NCBI GenBank assembly: GCA_016185945.1
Contig: JACPMR010000010.1
Location: forward strand, 124,001 to 188,000
DNA: 64,000 bases
Direction of reading: 5' to 3'
From: Candidatus Woesearchaeota archaeon
GTDB lineage: Archaea > Nanobdellota > Nanobdellia > Woesearchaeales > GW2011-AR4
Position numbers and translations under genes: made by a program. The notes under the pieces were generated by a model. That model was not told the origin of the DNA and did no database searches. It was given only the letters and a program-made list of their open reading frames with translations. Of the stretch, positions 9,756 to 21,500 are shown piece by piece. Position 1 is the first letter of the stretch; each line of letters begins with the position of its first letter.

Positions 9756-9897
9756 TTCAATCAACTTAGAGCTTCCTTTGAAAGCAAGCGCGAAGAAGGA
9801 AACCTGCTGTCAATGTAGCACTATAAATCACGACAAACAAGTGCGACCAGAACTGCGGGGCACTCATATCAATATGCAGAAATTGGGTCGCCTGTTG
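9756..9897. repeat. Intergenic TTCAATC repeat, copy 1 (divergent)
   Basis: Within the 361-bp gap between the beta-helix gene and the permease. It begins with TTCAATCAAC and then matches the reverse complement of the copy at 38137-38286, sharing AGCACTATAAATC and the AGAGC-TTCCTTT start. The right end is decayed. It belongs to the repeat family described at 29266, 53508, 54919, 59152 and 63578. The rest of the gap holds only AT-rich sequence and a TATA box for the permease gene. Confidence 0.6.
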
Positions 9898-9986
9898 TTT
9901 TTAAAAAATTCAATTTTAATTGTTTTTAGTCACCACAATATAGTATAGACAATTATTTTTAAAGATAGGTAAACAAAGCCAGTATA

Positions 9987-11894
9987 ATGGCTGAGTTAAA
10001 GAGAGTTCTGGGTTTTTGGACTATTCTGGCGCTTTCGATTGCCTCAATCATGGGAACTGGCTTGTTCTTCGGCGCTGCAATAGGCTCAAGCTACTCCGGC
10101 AACGCTTCAATACTGGCGTGGCTTATCCTAAGCTTTGTTGCTTTTTATATCGCAATGTATTTTGCCGAGCTTTCCTCTATGTACCCAAAGGCTGGCGGAG
10201 TTTACGAGTTCAGCAAGCATGCATACACCAGATTTGTGTCGTTTTTGATGGGGTGGATTGCGTGGCTTGTCGGCAACCTCGCAACTGCTTTGCTTGTTGT
10301 AGCAGCTATTGACTACCTTATTCCGGATTCTTCGCAATTCTGGCTCAAGATGGGCATAAGCATATTGTTGATAATCATATTAAATTTGGTTGCTTATTTT
10401 GGAATCAAGGCAAGCGCACTATTGCTTGCAGTTTTTGCGTTTATCTCAATCGGCGTCCTGATGGCCTTTATATTTCCGGGATTGTTTCAAATCAATGCAG
10501 CCAATTATTTTCCAATCTATGAATTTGGATTCTCTTCTGTACTTATAACGATGTTTTTTATTGCAGAAAGTTTTTTCGGATGGGAAAGCGCCACTTATCT
10601 CGCAGAAGAAACTCAAGAGCCAGAAAAGGTTATACCCAAAGCGATTTTAATAGGCACGATAATAATAGGGGTTATAGGAATTTTAACTTTTATCGTGTCG
10701 CTTGGGGTTATTCCATGGAGGATACTTGCTGCTTCAAACGCGCCTCTGTCCATTGTGTCTGAAAAGGTGCTTGGCAGTTTTGGCATGAGGGCAGTCAATC
10801 TTGGAATTTTTGTTGCGCTCATCGGCTCTGCAGCAGGAGGCATAATAACAATGCCCCGCCTTATTCTTGCATTGGCGAGGGACAAACTGTTCATCACCCA
10901 GTTAAGTGAAATTCATGAAAAATTCAAGACTCCCCATAAAGCGATTATTTTCCAGACAATTGTTTCGCTTCTTGTATTCGGAATGGCTTTTGGAAGATAC
11001 AAAGCCTTGCTTAGCCTGCTACTTCCTCTTGGCTTTATGATGTACTCATTTGTGATATTGTCAGTTCCTGTGTTAAGGAAGAAAGAACCAGATACGAAAA
11101 GGGGGTTTAAAGTGCCTTTTGTAGGTGTTGGCTCTATTGTTTTGATTGCCTTCATAATAAGCGTTGTGGCTGTTTGGCTTTTGTCAAATCCTGACGCAGC
11201 CAACACGCTCAAATTAGGATTTTCGCTTTTTTTCGTTGGAGTGCCAATATACCTTATGCTTGAGATATACTACAACCCGGATGCCATAATAAAAATAAAC
11301 GACATGCTCGCTTATTTGACTTTATTGTCCGAAAGCATAATTTTGCCAAAAAGCGTCAGAAACGAGATACTTGCATTACTTGGGGATTTGAAAGGCAAAA
11401 GGGTTCTGGAGTTTGGCTGCTCCGTAGGGACATTGACAATGCATCTTGCAGAGGCAGTCAAGCCAAACGGAAGGGTTTATGCAACTGACTTGTCGAGAAG
11501 GGACTTGATGATAACAAAGAAAAGATTGAATAAGAGAAACCATAAGCATGTCATTGTAGTGCATGATGAGCACCAAGTAAACAGGGTGCATCCGTCCATT
11601 CCTCATGTTGATGCAATAGTAAGCATAGGAATGATGGGATATTTGCAGGATGTGAAAAAGGTTTTGAAAGAGATGAGGGAATTATTGCCTTATGGGAGCA
11701 AGATTGTTTTTGTTGACTATGCTGATTTCTTTAATATCATTCCAAATGTCGCATGGCTTTCCAATGACAGAGTTATTGAAAAGATGTTTCGTGATGCCGG
11801 CTTTTCTGTCTTTGTGACGAGAAAAAAGGGGTTGTTCTGGAATTATGTCTATGTTTATGGGATTAAGTTTCAAGAAAATGTGCCGTATGTTTAG
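9987..11894 (+). CDS. APC-family amino-acid permease fused to SAM methyltransferase
   Basis: A 635-residue fusion. Residues 1 to about 425 form an amino acid/polyamine/organocation transporter with about 12 membrane segments and the typical first-helix motif (SIASIMGTGLFFG) and AELSSMYPKAGG. Residues about 445-630 form a class I methyltransferase: motif I VLEFGCSVGTL near 473-483, then YATDLS and VDAIVSIGMMGYL. This part resembles phospholipid N-methyltransferases and other small-molecule methyltransferases, and no target-specific residue was recognised. The reading frame is continuous through the junction, so this is one polypeptide unless the sequence has an error. The protein probably carries the methyltransferase on the cytoplasmic face. 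A TATA box (TTTTTAAAGA) lies about 25 bp upstream. Confidence 0.88.
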   Translation: MAELKRVLGFWTILALSIASIMGTGLFFGAAIGSSYSGNASILAWLILSFVAFYIAMYFAELSSMYPKAGGVYEFSKHAYTRFVSFLMGWIAWLVGNLATALLVVAAIDYLIPDSSQFWLKMGISILLIIILNLVAYFGIKASALLLAVFAFISIGVLMAFIFPGLFQINAANYFPIYEFGFSSVLITMFFIAESFFGWESATYLAEETQEPEKVIPKAILIGTIIIGVIGILTFIVSLGVIPWRILAASNAPLSIVSEKVLGSFGMRAVNLGIFVALIGSAAGGIITMPRLILALARDKLFITQLSEIHEKFKTPHKAIIFQTIVSLLVFGMAFGRYKALLSLLLPLGFMMYSFVILSVPVLRKKEPDTKRGFKVPFVGVGSIVLIAFIISVVAVWLLSNPDAANTLKLGFSLFFVGVPIYLMLEIYYNPDAIIKINDMLAYLTLLSESIILPKSVRNEILALLGDLKGKRVLEFGCSVGTLTMHLAEAVKPNGRVYATDLSRRDLMITKKRLNKRNHKHVIVVHDEHQVNRVHPSIPHVDAIVSIGMMGYLQDVKKVLKEMRELLPYGSKIVFVDYADFFNIIPNVAWLSNDRVIEKMFRDAGFSVFVTRKKGLFWNYVYVYGIKFQENVPYV

Positions 11895-11936
11895 AAATAT
11901 AAATTTTTAAATAAAATAAAAAATTATTTCAAAAGG

Positions 11937-12192
11937 ATGTATAGATTAACAACTAGAAGCAGAAGAGCGGAGAAACAATTTTATGATTTTCTTAATTCGA
12001 GAGATGGTATACCAGAAAAATTAGAGAAGCTTAAAAGAGATCCAAGAAGGGAATTAGATGCGCATAAGCTTAGAGGAAAGTTAGAAGGAAAATGGAGCTG
12101 TAGGGGGAGACATAAGAATGGTTTATGAAATTGATGACGAAAATAAAGAAATAATAGTTGTAGCAGTCGGCTCTCATAAGATTTATCGTTGA
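11937..12192 (+). pseudogene. RelE/ParE-family toxin gene, apparent +1 frameshift
   Basis: The first frame (11937 to about 12107) encodes a typical RelE-like N-terminal half ending HKLRGKLEGKWSCR. Reading then stops early at 12128. Shifting by one base at a run of five G (12103-12107) restores the rest of the fold, GDIRMVYEIDDENKEIIVVAVGSHKIYR, which ends at TGA 12190-12192. The whole would be about 84 residues, the usual size for RelE toxins (ribosome-dependent mRNA nucleases). The shift at a G5 run could be a sequencing error, a real inactivating mutation or programmed frameshifting. A purine-rich AAAGG precedes the ATG, with a TATA box at about 11900-11914. Confidence 0.75.
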
Positions 12193-12341
12193 GTTTTAAG
12201 CTCCCACGTTTTAACGCCTTTCTTCTTGGCCTCGTCACTTTCTTTAATGGCTTTCATCATTTCCTCATTTCTCAATATTCCTATTTCTTCAAGAAGTTCT
12301 TCATATTCCTTTCTTGTTATTTGAACCATTTCCTGTTTCAT
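12183..12341 (-). CDS. Small antitoxin-like protein
   Basis: A 52-residue acidic/basic helical peptide starting MKQEMVQITRKEYEELLEE and ending KTWELKTQR. It resembles the short helical antitoxins found beside RelE-type toxins, which have an N-terminal beta strand (VQITRKEYEEL) and a helix, but no family was confirmed. It lies on the opposite strand to the RelE-like gene and overlaps its 3' end by about 10 bp. A tail-to-tail pair is unusual for toxin-antitoxin systems, where the antitoxin normally precedes the toxin on the same strand. An AT-rich promoter-like sequence precedes the ATG at 12341. Confidence 0.55.
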   Translation of the reverse strand: MKQEMVQITRKEYEELLEEIGILRNEEMMKAIKESDEAKKKGVKTWELKTQR

Positions 12342-12471
12342 ATTAATACTTTAGTTATTTGCTGTTTTTAAATCTTTTGCTTTTCTTAGTGGATAAAATT
12401 TATGAGAATGTACCATATTTTTGAACGGAAAAATTTAAATAAGATTAGGCATTAACTTAACTTGGGGGTGT

Positions 12472-12603
12472 ATGGCTATTTCGGAGTGGTTAATAGCTAG
12501 GATTGGGATTTTGACTTCTATGTTCTTCTTTTGGGAAAACTGCCATTCAATTTCATCAAAATCTATTAAAAAACAAAGATGGTTTTCTATGAATGGGGGT
12601 TAA
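12472..12603 (+). CDS. Possible 43-residue small protein / leader ORF
   Basis: This ORF starts at an ATG preceded by a G-rich site (GGGGGTGT) and a TATA-like TTTAAATAAG at about 12434-12443. It ends with TAA one base before the ATG of the large LamG protein gene. The peptide (MAISEWLIARIGILTSMFFF...) has a short hydrophobic stretch and a basic C-terminal part, with no recognisable family. Its position immediately before a large secreted protein suggests a co-translated small gene or an upstream leader. It could also be a non-coding leader region. Confidence 0.3.
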   Translation: MAISEWLIARIGILTSMFFFWENCHSISSKSIKKQRWFSMNGG

Positions 12604-12604
12604 G

Positions 12605-15544
12605 ATGAGAAAAATAATTATTTGGATTTTTGGGGTGTTTTTGCTGGTTATGCCGCTAGTTAATGCCTTCGTAATAAATGAAAGCTTTGTGAATGAGAGT
12701 ACGCTCAATAATTTTCTCACAACAGGTTATGTAGATTTATTTGATGGAAAATTTCATGCTAACTGGATTTATAATTGGACAAACACTGAAGAGGATGGCA
12801 GCATAAGCGATTGGGATGATTCAGCGACTGGGACACTTGTGACAAGCCCGGTGAAGAAGGGAGTATATTCCATCAGAGCAGACTCTGGCATTTATGACAA
12901 CTTTGTAAGTGCTGCTGCAACCGATTTATGCGGAGAATGGTGGTATCAAGATAATGGCGGAAATAATGAGATGCATGGATTTAGGGACAGCGGTTCTACA
13001 GCCCACAGGATAGGAAGATGCAGCGTTGGGGCATGCGGAACTTCTGACAGCTTCTGGACTTATCAAGATTCAGCTTCATTGCAAACTTCAAACATACCAA
13101 TGGATACAGCATCAGGCAAATGGGCAAAAATAAGAATGTGTGCTGGTGCAGGCGGCGGCTACATTCTTGTCTGGGATAGCACACAAAAAGGAAGACATGT
13201 TGCCAACATATCTAACTTGTATGCCATAAACAGGTACGATTTGGCAAGTACCGGAGCATGGGGGTTTTATGTGGATGAGCCTAGGGTATTCCGCCCAAGC
13301 GCAGGCGCAAGAAACGCAAGCACAGGCTCTATGTCATTTGTATCCCTTCCACAGGAATTAGGTTCGCAGGAGACGTCTATAAAAGCAAATTGGAAAACAA
13401 TTGTTGGCTCTGGAGTGGTGGTAAAGGTAAGCTTGGATAATGGAACAACCTGGGACACAATATCCGCGAGTGGAGATTCTGTGACTCCTGGCGGAACTTC
13501 TGGGCATTTAGTGTACAACATTTCTGTAACAGACGCAACTACTGAAATTGATTGGGTTTCATTTGAACGCGGAGTTGCTCAGGCTGTTGAACAAAATTGC
13601 TGGTCAATGGATAAAACAGACATGAAAGATAACGAAATATTGAAGGATTTAAACAATACAAACAATATGACTATAATCAGCTCTCCCTTAAACGAATCGG
13701 GGACAGATTGTAAAATAGGGGGATGCATACATTTTGACGGCAATTCTGATTATTTAAAAAGTCAGGAAAATGCCGGAATAACAGGTGCAAGTGCAAGAAG
13801 CTGGACTGCATGGGTTAAGCATGATGCAGCCCCGGCTACAACCCAAGATTTGTTTGTTTACGGAAGCGAAGTTGACTGCGGAGTTAATGGTTTAATAACC
13901 TTAAGCAGCAATGTTTTATACCATTTCGGATTTGGCCCTTGCGATATTACTTTCACAGGTTATAAAGCACCGGAAGAATGGACATTTTTTGCTGTTGTTT
14001 ATGATGGTAATACTCTAACTTTATTTATCAACGGGACTAATACAAGTTCCGGAGTTGTACCACTTAATTCTGTGAATAATAAAATAAGCGTAGGTCTTAG
14101 GCAGATAGGGGGAAGTCCTACAACTTATTTTGATGGCAGAATAGATGAATTAAAATTTTGGGACGGGGCTTTAACTTCTGCTCAAATAACATCTGAGTAT
14201 AATTCTGGAAGCGGTATAAGTTGTAGTGGAACAACTGCTCCACCCCCAAGCACACCATCATCAAAATTTCCCTACTCCAGCCCGTTAGGCAGAAGTGGAA
14301 ATGAGACTTTCGACAGCAATGCTGTTATGTCTGTCAACTGGTCAACAGCTTCAACTTCAAATGGAGTTGCATCTATCACCAATGGCTTGAGTTCAGCAAC
14401 ACACAAATATCATTATCAGGTTGCAGAAGCGACTGGTGCTACATTGCATTACCCAGTTTCACAATTCTTTAAATTCAGAGTAAGAAATTCAACTGCAAAT
14501 TGTAACTTAATAGGATGGATGTCAACCAATGATACAACAGGAGGAGGTATAAGTTGGTATGAAAGCGGAGGAAATTTTATATTGTATGATGATGAACGAG
14601 GTAACTTCGATATTATTGATGGGTTAAAGGCAGACAGCACTTGGCAAGATGTGGCAGTTAAAGCAGGACTCGATGGCAGAATAAATGTTTCTATAAATGG
14701 TACAAAAGTCGCTTCAGTTGAATGGAGAGCAGATGGAGCGCCAAACGCACCACCATTGTTTTTTGCATTAAGAAGATTTAAAGGTGCAGACACTTCTTGT
14801 GGTTATGAGCTTGATAATCTGGTTTTTGTAAATGGGACTAATTATCCTGCTGACCAACAACTACCTCCACCACCTCTTGACACAACACCGCCAGGAATAA
14901 CATCATATAACATGACTTCGTCTGGAGGGTGCACTAATTGGAACATTGACAAGAATAATCCTTGTACAACCAGCAATACTTTGCCAATTGTAAGCTTTGC
15001 AACAAATGAAAGCGCTTTCTGCAGGATAGGGGTTACTAATGTAAATTACACAAGCATGGGGGTTACTAGAAATTGTTTAGGTGGGGAAGGAACAATACAG
15101 CACGCATGTACTTTAACCCAGCAAGACCAGTTGACACAGCAGAGCTCTTTCATTTACTTAAGCTGCAAAAATGCAAATAACAATGAAAACCCAGCAAGCA
15201 CTTCTGGAGCATTGGCATTGACTATAACGGGATTAGTAGCGGATGAGCCACAAGGCGTCGCTGCAATAGAAACAGGCATCAGCAATGCTCTTGTTTCTGG
15301 CTACACAGTTCACTCAAATCAGAAGATATATGTAAGAAGGCTGGATGGAACCCAAAGTTATGGCACATTTGACAGAGTGGCAAAATGGAATGGAAAGATA
15401 TGGGCATTTAATTATATTACGGGATTGGATAATCTGATGGGCATGCTGAATATGACGCCTGTGCTGCATGTGCTTGAGCTTGCAAACTTGAGCACAGCAA
15501 CTATTACATCTAATGTTCAAGCAACTATAACTTCAACCAAATGA
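12605..15544 (+). CDS. Large secreted protein with LamG-like lectin domain
   Basis: About 979 residues from the ATG at 12605, which is preceded by a GGGGGT ribosome site. An in-frame ATG also lies at 12593. A signal peptide ends around VNAF. A first beta-sandwich region follows, then a laminin G/concanavalin-like jelly-roll at about residues 335-540 (start CIHFDGNSDYL, end DGRIDELKFWDGAL). A Pro/Ser linker, a second jelly-roll-like domain (about 555-760) and a C-terminal Cys-containing domain complete the protein. No catalytic motif was identified, so sugar binding or adhesion is likely. It has no membrane anchor. Its stop overlaps an ATG of the next giant gene (ATGA), which suggests co-expression. 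Confidence 0.85.
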   Translation: MRKIIIWIFGVFLLVMPLVNAFVINESFVNESTLNNFLTTGYVDLFDGKFHANWIYNWTNTEEDGSISDWDDSATGTLVTSPVKKGVYSIRADSGIYDNFVSAAATDLCGEWWYQDNGGNNEMHGFRDSGSTAHRIGRCSVGACGTSDSFWTYQDSASLQTSNIPMDTASGKWAKIRMCAGAGGGYILVWDSTQKGRHVANISNLYAINRYDLASTGAWGFYVDEPRVFRPSAGARNASTGSMSFVSLPQELGSQETSIKANWKTIVGSGVVVKVSLDNGTTWDTISASGDSVTPGGTSGHLVYNISVTDATTEIDWVSFERGVAQAVEQNCWSMDKTDMKDNEILKDLNNTNNMTIISSPLNESGTDCKIGGCIHFDGNSDYLKSQENAGITGASARSWTAWVKHDAAPATTQDLFVYGSEVDCGVNGLITLSSNVLYHFGFGPCDITFTGYKAPEEWTFFAVVYDGNTLTLFINGTNTSSGVVPLNSVNNKISVGLRQIGGSPTTYFDGRIDELKFWDGALTSAQITSEYNSGSGISCSGTTAPPPSTPSSKFPYSSPLGRSGNETFDSNAVMSVNWSTASTSNGVASITNGLSSATHKYHYQVAEATGATLHYPVSQFFKFRVRNSTANCNLIGWMSTNDTTGGGISWYESGGNFILYDDERGNFDIIDGLKADSTWQDVAVKAGLDGRINVSINGTKVASVEWRADGAPNAPPLFFALRRFKGADTSCGYELDNLVFVNGTNYPADQQLPPPPLDTTPPGITSYNMTSSGGCTNWNIDKNNPCTTSNTLPIVSFATNESAFCRIGVTNVNYTSMGVTRNCLGGEGTIQHACTLTQQDQLTQQSSFIYLSCKNANNNENPASTSGALALTITGLVADEPQGVAAIETGISNALVSGYTVHSNQKIYVRRLDGTQSYGTFDRVAKWNGKIWAFNYITGLDNLMGMLNMTPVLHVLELANLSTATITSNVQATITSTK

Positions 15545-15579
15545 GGCAACAAGAGTTTATGGCAAAGAAGGGTGTGCTG

Positions 15580-18500
15580 ATGAAAAATCAGAAAAAATGG
15601 CAGGCAGCAAGCTTAGTTGCCCTTTTGATTATTCTAGTTTCTATGATTCCTTTGTCTCTGGCAGCTGAAAACCAGCAGACTAATAGAATAGAGAAACTCT
15701 CTAAAGCCCAGCTTAGTAAACTGGACGAGCAGGTCAAGGAAAGGCTTAATTCTTCCGACGCCACCATAAAAGTCCTGCTAAAGAAAAAGAAAGCAAAAAA
15801 GGTTTTTGGAATTTCAGTTCTGGAGAATGCCAACAGGAAGGCTGTCTTCAATGCCTTATCCGATTCAGAAGGCAAAGTTTACAGGGAAACAAAAAATTAT
15901 GTTGTTGCAGAAGTTCCTGCTGACAAATTAGCTGATTTGGTTTTGAGCAATTCTGTGGAAATGATGTATGCTGAGCAAAATTACAACTTACTTCTTGAGC
16001 AAAGCGTTCCTGCTGTCAATGCTCCTGCTGCATGGAATATTGGATATACAGGAGCCGGAGTTAAAGTTGCCGTGCTGGATACCGGAATAGACTATGGGAA
16101 TAGCGCTTTTCAAAATCGAGTTGTTTTGTCCCAGGCATTTACAGGAGAAAATCACACTATTGACCTGCATGGGCATGGCACTCATGTTGCCGGCATCATA
16201 GGAGGCAATGGCACATTGAAAGGAGTTGCTCCTGACGCATTGCTATTAAATGCAAAGGTACTGAATGACTATGGCAGCGGAACTTCATCATCAATAATTG
16301 CAGGCATTGAATGGGCTGTGCAAAACGGGGCAAGAGTGATTTCCATAAGCTTTGGAAAATCTGACAGCTCCCAGGACATTCCATTATTTGAATCGTTGCA
16401 ATATGCGATTGACAATGGAGCAGTTGTTGTTGCAGCATCCGGCAATTGCGGAAGCTGTGGAAGCTGCAATGGGTTTTTTGGAGTTACAACTCCCGGAAAT
16501 TTCGAGCCTGCCATTACAGTGGGAGCTGTTGACGACTTGAAGCAAATTGCCTGCTTTTCCTCGGGGCAGGATTTTGGAAGCTACGTCAAGCCCGATGTTG
16601 TTGCGCCTGGCGTCAATATAAACTCATATTATATTAACAGCCAGCTCAAGGCATTAAGCGGCACTTCAATGTCCACTCCCCATGTTTCAGGAGCAGTGGC
16701 TTTGCTATTGCAGAAAAATTCCAGCCTGAACAATTCCGAAGCAAAAAAGCTGCTTGAAAGTTCTGCTGTTGATTTAGGCGCAGGCGGAAAAGACATTTCT
16801 TACGGAAGCGGATTCATTGACATAAGCAAGCTTGTTTTGGGCAATGCCGCAAACCAGACATTAGTCGTCAACAACACCAATATCACAAATCCCATAATCC
16901 AAAACACAACAAATGGGCTTATTGTTGATTTCAGAAAAACTATAGATGTAAACGACACCAATCCAATCAGTCTAAGCAGCGAGCAATACCTTGCCAATAT
17001 TTCCTTAACAATTGCCAAAGACGGCATTCCATCAGTGCAGGAATATTCGGAAATGCATTATTTTGAATACAACTTTACCAAAAGCTCCGAGATTGGCAAT
17101 TACAATATGAAATTCAATCTCTGCGGAGACAATTGCACTAGTTTGAATTACAGCTTCGATGTTGTTGACAAAAATGATGGCATCCAGATTGTAAGCATCC
17201 AGCCAATAAAGGAAAGCGATATTGCATTTATAAAAAGCGTGAGCAACACTTTCAGCATTGATGCTGCCAACGAGTCAGGTGCTTTAGAGTACTCAAGCGC
17301 GGAAGCAAGCAACACATGCACAGGTGCAGGTTTGCTTAACCTAAATACATTGTATTATGCTTACATTCAATCTGCCGGCGATGTAGATTGGTTTTACTTC
17401 AACGTGCCCGGCGCAGGCACAGGGGAGTTTACGACAACACTTGATGTCCCCACAAACAGGGATTATGAGCTGGAGCTTTATGACTCGTGCTCAAACATGA
17501 TATGCTTCTCATATGGAGGGACTGGCACGGATGAAAAATGCATAGCCAACATAAGCAGCAAGAGCAAGATGTATGCAAAAGTCTATGGCTACAATAGTCA
17601 ATACGACGCGTCCAGCGAATATTATATCAAGAGCACTTTTCAGGAAAAGACAGGATATGCAAGGCTCTATGTCAACAACTATGAGCCGTCAGGGTATTAT
17701 TTATACATATACATTGATGGCTCTCTTTACGGGAGCATTAGTGTAAGCGGGTACATAAATTATTTGGTGAATCCTGACATTGTGCTGTCAAGCGGAAGCC
17801 ATTCCATAAGGCTGATAGGGACAAACAACTACAACAGCAAAACCTATGACAAGACAATTACACAAACCATTAGCGGCGGGGCTGTCACAACCTTCCAATA
17901 CAATATAGACTTGAGAGACTGCACCTCAGGCAGCTGCTGCGATTCATATGGCTACTTCAAGGGCACTAATTGGATTTGCAACAGCATATACCAAACAAGC
18001 TATGGCTGCCCTTGGGGAACTGACGCAGGAAGCGATGTTGGGATAAGATACCAAAGGATGTATTGCAGCGGCACAAGCTCGTCCTGCAACGGAAACACTG
18101 TATGGGGAGACTGGGCTCTTTACGCAAGCTGCAGCTCAAGCCAAAGATGCAATTCCGCGACTTTAAGCTGCGAGAATATAGTTGTATGCGGCGATGGAAC
18201 ATGCAGCAGCAATGAAGTATGCCCAAAAGACTGCCTGAAAGTCACTTCTTTTACTGCGGCAGTGCCTAGTGAAGTAAGTGAAGGGCAGGAAATCAATGTA
18301 GAAGTAAACATAAAAAATATCGGAACCGTAACGCAGTCAGGAAAAGTGGAAGTTGGCATTATACCAACTGACTTTTTTAACAGGAATATTCTCCAAGCGG
18401 ATACTTCTTGGCCAGTAACAGGGTGCTGCGAGCAAAATGAATACTATGACACGAGAGAAGTGGAAAGAGATCCCGGAAGTCAGAAGTATACTGTGTTTAC

Positions 18501-21500
18501 ACTGAAAGCTCCCACCACATCGTCATTTGATAATTGCGATGCAAACTCGCCAAAAAAATCAGCATGGGGCAGCTCTTTTAAAGTCATAGCAGGCGCTTAC
18601 GACGCATGCGGAGGTAGCTATTATTCAAGCATTGAAAAAACCATCAGCATCAAGAACAGATATGATTACATTGACTTGGTTGATTATAGTTTAGTGCCTC
18701 CCAACCCCATAGTCTATAAAGGAAATTCTCTTAAGTTTAGATATCAAATAAGCAACAGCTGGCATTCTTCGGTAAATGTCGGGCTTGGAGCATCACTGAG
18801 AGATTCTAATAGCAAGGGGTATAATGATGAGCCAAATGATATAGTCATTTCGGTGTTGCCCGGGACTTATTGGTATGAAAGGACATTTACTACAAACAAT
18901 AATTACATATTTGGTAATTATGATGCTGCTTGGGGCGTACATAAAGTTGACGCTAATAATAAGTTTGCTGGTGAAATTGAATTTTCAAATCCTTTGTGGG
19001 CAGATGATTTGGTTAAAGTTGTCGGTTGCGGTGATGGCGCATGCGGCAGCGGAGAAACATCAACGTCATGTCCTCAGGACTGTTATGCAAACATTCAGAT
19101 AGGCAGGATAGAAGAAATAAGTCCAGCAAGTGCTGTGGAAAATCAGCAAGTTACCTTCCAAGCTTCTGTATCTAATACCGGGACTGTTCAGGGAGAGAAG
19201 TCAATAGAGGGCGCTGTTGTGCCTGAAAGCTGGGCAGGAATAATTTATCCAGCTACCGAGTATTCAACATCTTATGTTGAGCCAATAACCAAACCATGTC
19301 CTGACAATAAATATTATGATGCTTTCAATATCACCTTAAATCCAAATGAAGGCGAATTTGTGCAATTTACTGTGATTGCGCCAAACAGAACTTCAGTAGA
19401 TGCCTGCAATCCAAGCAGGAGCGCATGGGATCCGAATGGGAGATTCAGAGTTATTGCAGGAACATTCCAAAATGCAGGCGACACATATGAAAGCTTTAAG
19501 AATGTTTCTTACACAGTAAATCAATATGTCTGTTTAGTAGATTCTGAATGTCCAGACGGAGCTTTGATAACCCAATATTGCTTGGGCAATGATATCTATG
19601 AGGACTATAATGCCGGAAAATGCTCAGATAATAAATGCTCCTTTCAGCCAAAATCAAGGCTAGTCAAAAGCTGCGCTTATGGGTGCACTTCCGGAACCTG
19701 CAATCCCCCTCCTTGCAACTTCAAAGACGGCTCTTCAATGGACTGCGAATGCGACTCTGATGTGGAGTGCCCTTCGGGACATTATTGCAACCAGGTTTCA
19801 GGGCCTGATGCTTGTGAGAAAATAATTTATCAAAATCAATGCTCAAATTTCAATGATTATTTCTGCGAAGATGGGGCTGTGAAGAAATGCGTCAATAACG
19901 GAAAGTTTTGGGAAAAGCAGAAAATCGATGGTTGTACTGGCAAATTTCAATATTGTGATCCATCGGTTGTTGATGGAACTGGGAACTGCTCTGAGTATCC
20001 TAAGAATTTTGATGTATGGCTTGATTATGCAGACACTGGAATGGTTGTGAACAAACAGCCAGGGGACAAATTAAAGATTAATGTTTACTCTGAATCTTCA
20101 TATACATTGAATGTTATTTATGATTCAAGCATCTTTGCAGGCAATTGCAGAACAATGTCTGTGCATTCAGGCGAAAATACTTGTAGTTTGACTGTGCTGG
20201 ACACTGCTGAAGAACAAACAATTTTCATTAAGGTTGAGAACAAGCCAAAGCAAGTCAATATAATAAACAAGCCAGAGCTTCTCATAATAACAGATTCTGA
20301 AAAACTTACTCAGCAATTCCAGTTTGAATCGAATGGAGTAAAAGCAGTTTTAAAGCAGGCATATGCAAATGCCCGAGATAAAGGAGTTGTTTATGACTTA
20401 AGCTGGTACAAGAACGAATTGGGAACTTCAAGTCCATTTAGTTCTTTTGTTGCTTACAACGAGAAAATAACAAAGCCATCAATGACAGATAATTCCTATA
20501 GCACAGCAGTCTCTACATTCATTAAAGACAAATGCACTGATTGCAAAGACGTGATGATTGTTGGGGATGATTATGTGGTGCCGGGGTATAGGGCAGAGAC
20601 TGTAAATTACGACTCAGACTGGTATTATTTATGGCTAAATAAACGTATAGAAACTTCACCTATTTACACTGACTCACCTTATATCATCAAGAAAAAAACA
20701 TTTGGAGAAATAAATTCCCTCTTTGTTGAAAATGGAAAAAAGAAAAATGTAGCTTTAGTTTATTCGAATAATGCAGATGCAGAAGTTATAAATGAGATAA
20801 GTAATTTAAAAAACTTAATCAAAACAAAATATTCAATTGACAGTGAAATAATTGATTCTTCTGCGGTTGCATGTAATTCCTTCAACAAGCTTAAAGACAA
20901 AACTTTGATTATCATAGGAAGAAAAAACTCAAATAATCTTTTGCCTTGCTATTCTATGTTTGAATCTGACTTTAACAACTCAGTTTCTATAGAAAGAAAT
21001 TTATGGTCTAATAAAAAAGATTCCTCTGTCATTATAGATGAAAAGAAAAGAGCCATATTAACATTTGAAGAATTTATTAAAGATAATCAAGAGTTAGTTA
21101 AATTCAAGGAAAAATCTAAAGTTTATGCATATGCAAATGATTTCCTGGATATTTTTAAAAATTTTGAGGTAACATTAGATGATGGAACAAAAATAACTAT
21201 AGAGCAAGGATTCAGAGGCTATATTATGGGCCAATGCGAATATATTCCTGGCTTAGTAAACAGCCTCAAATGTTCTGCTTTTGACATGACTGTTTCCTCA
21301 ATTCCCGGCGTTGGGATTGTTACTGATGCGAGAGATGCGGCTTTAATCTGTCCAGAATTTGTTGCTGAAGGAGGTACTTTAAATGGCATTGTCTGCGGTG
21401 CATCTACAGGAGGCGCAATTACTTCTGCGACAACTATTATTTTTGGAGCTACAGTTGTTGGAGGAGTTGCTTCAGAAGGGGCTGATATTGCACTTTCAAC

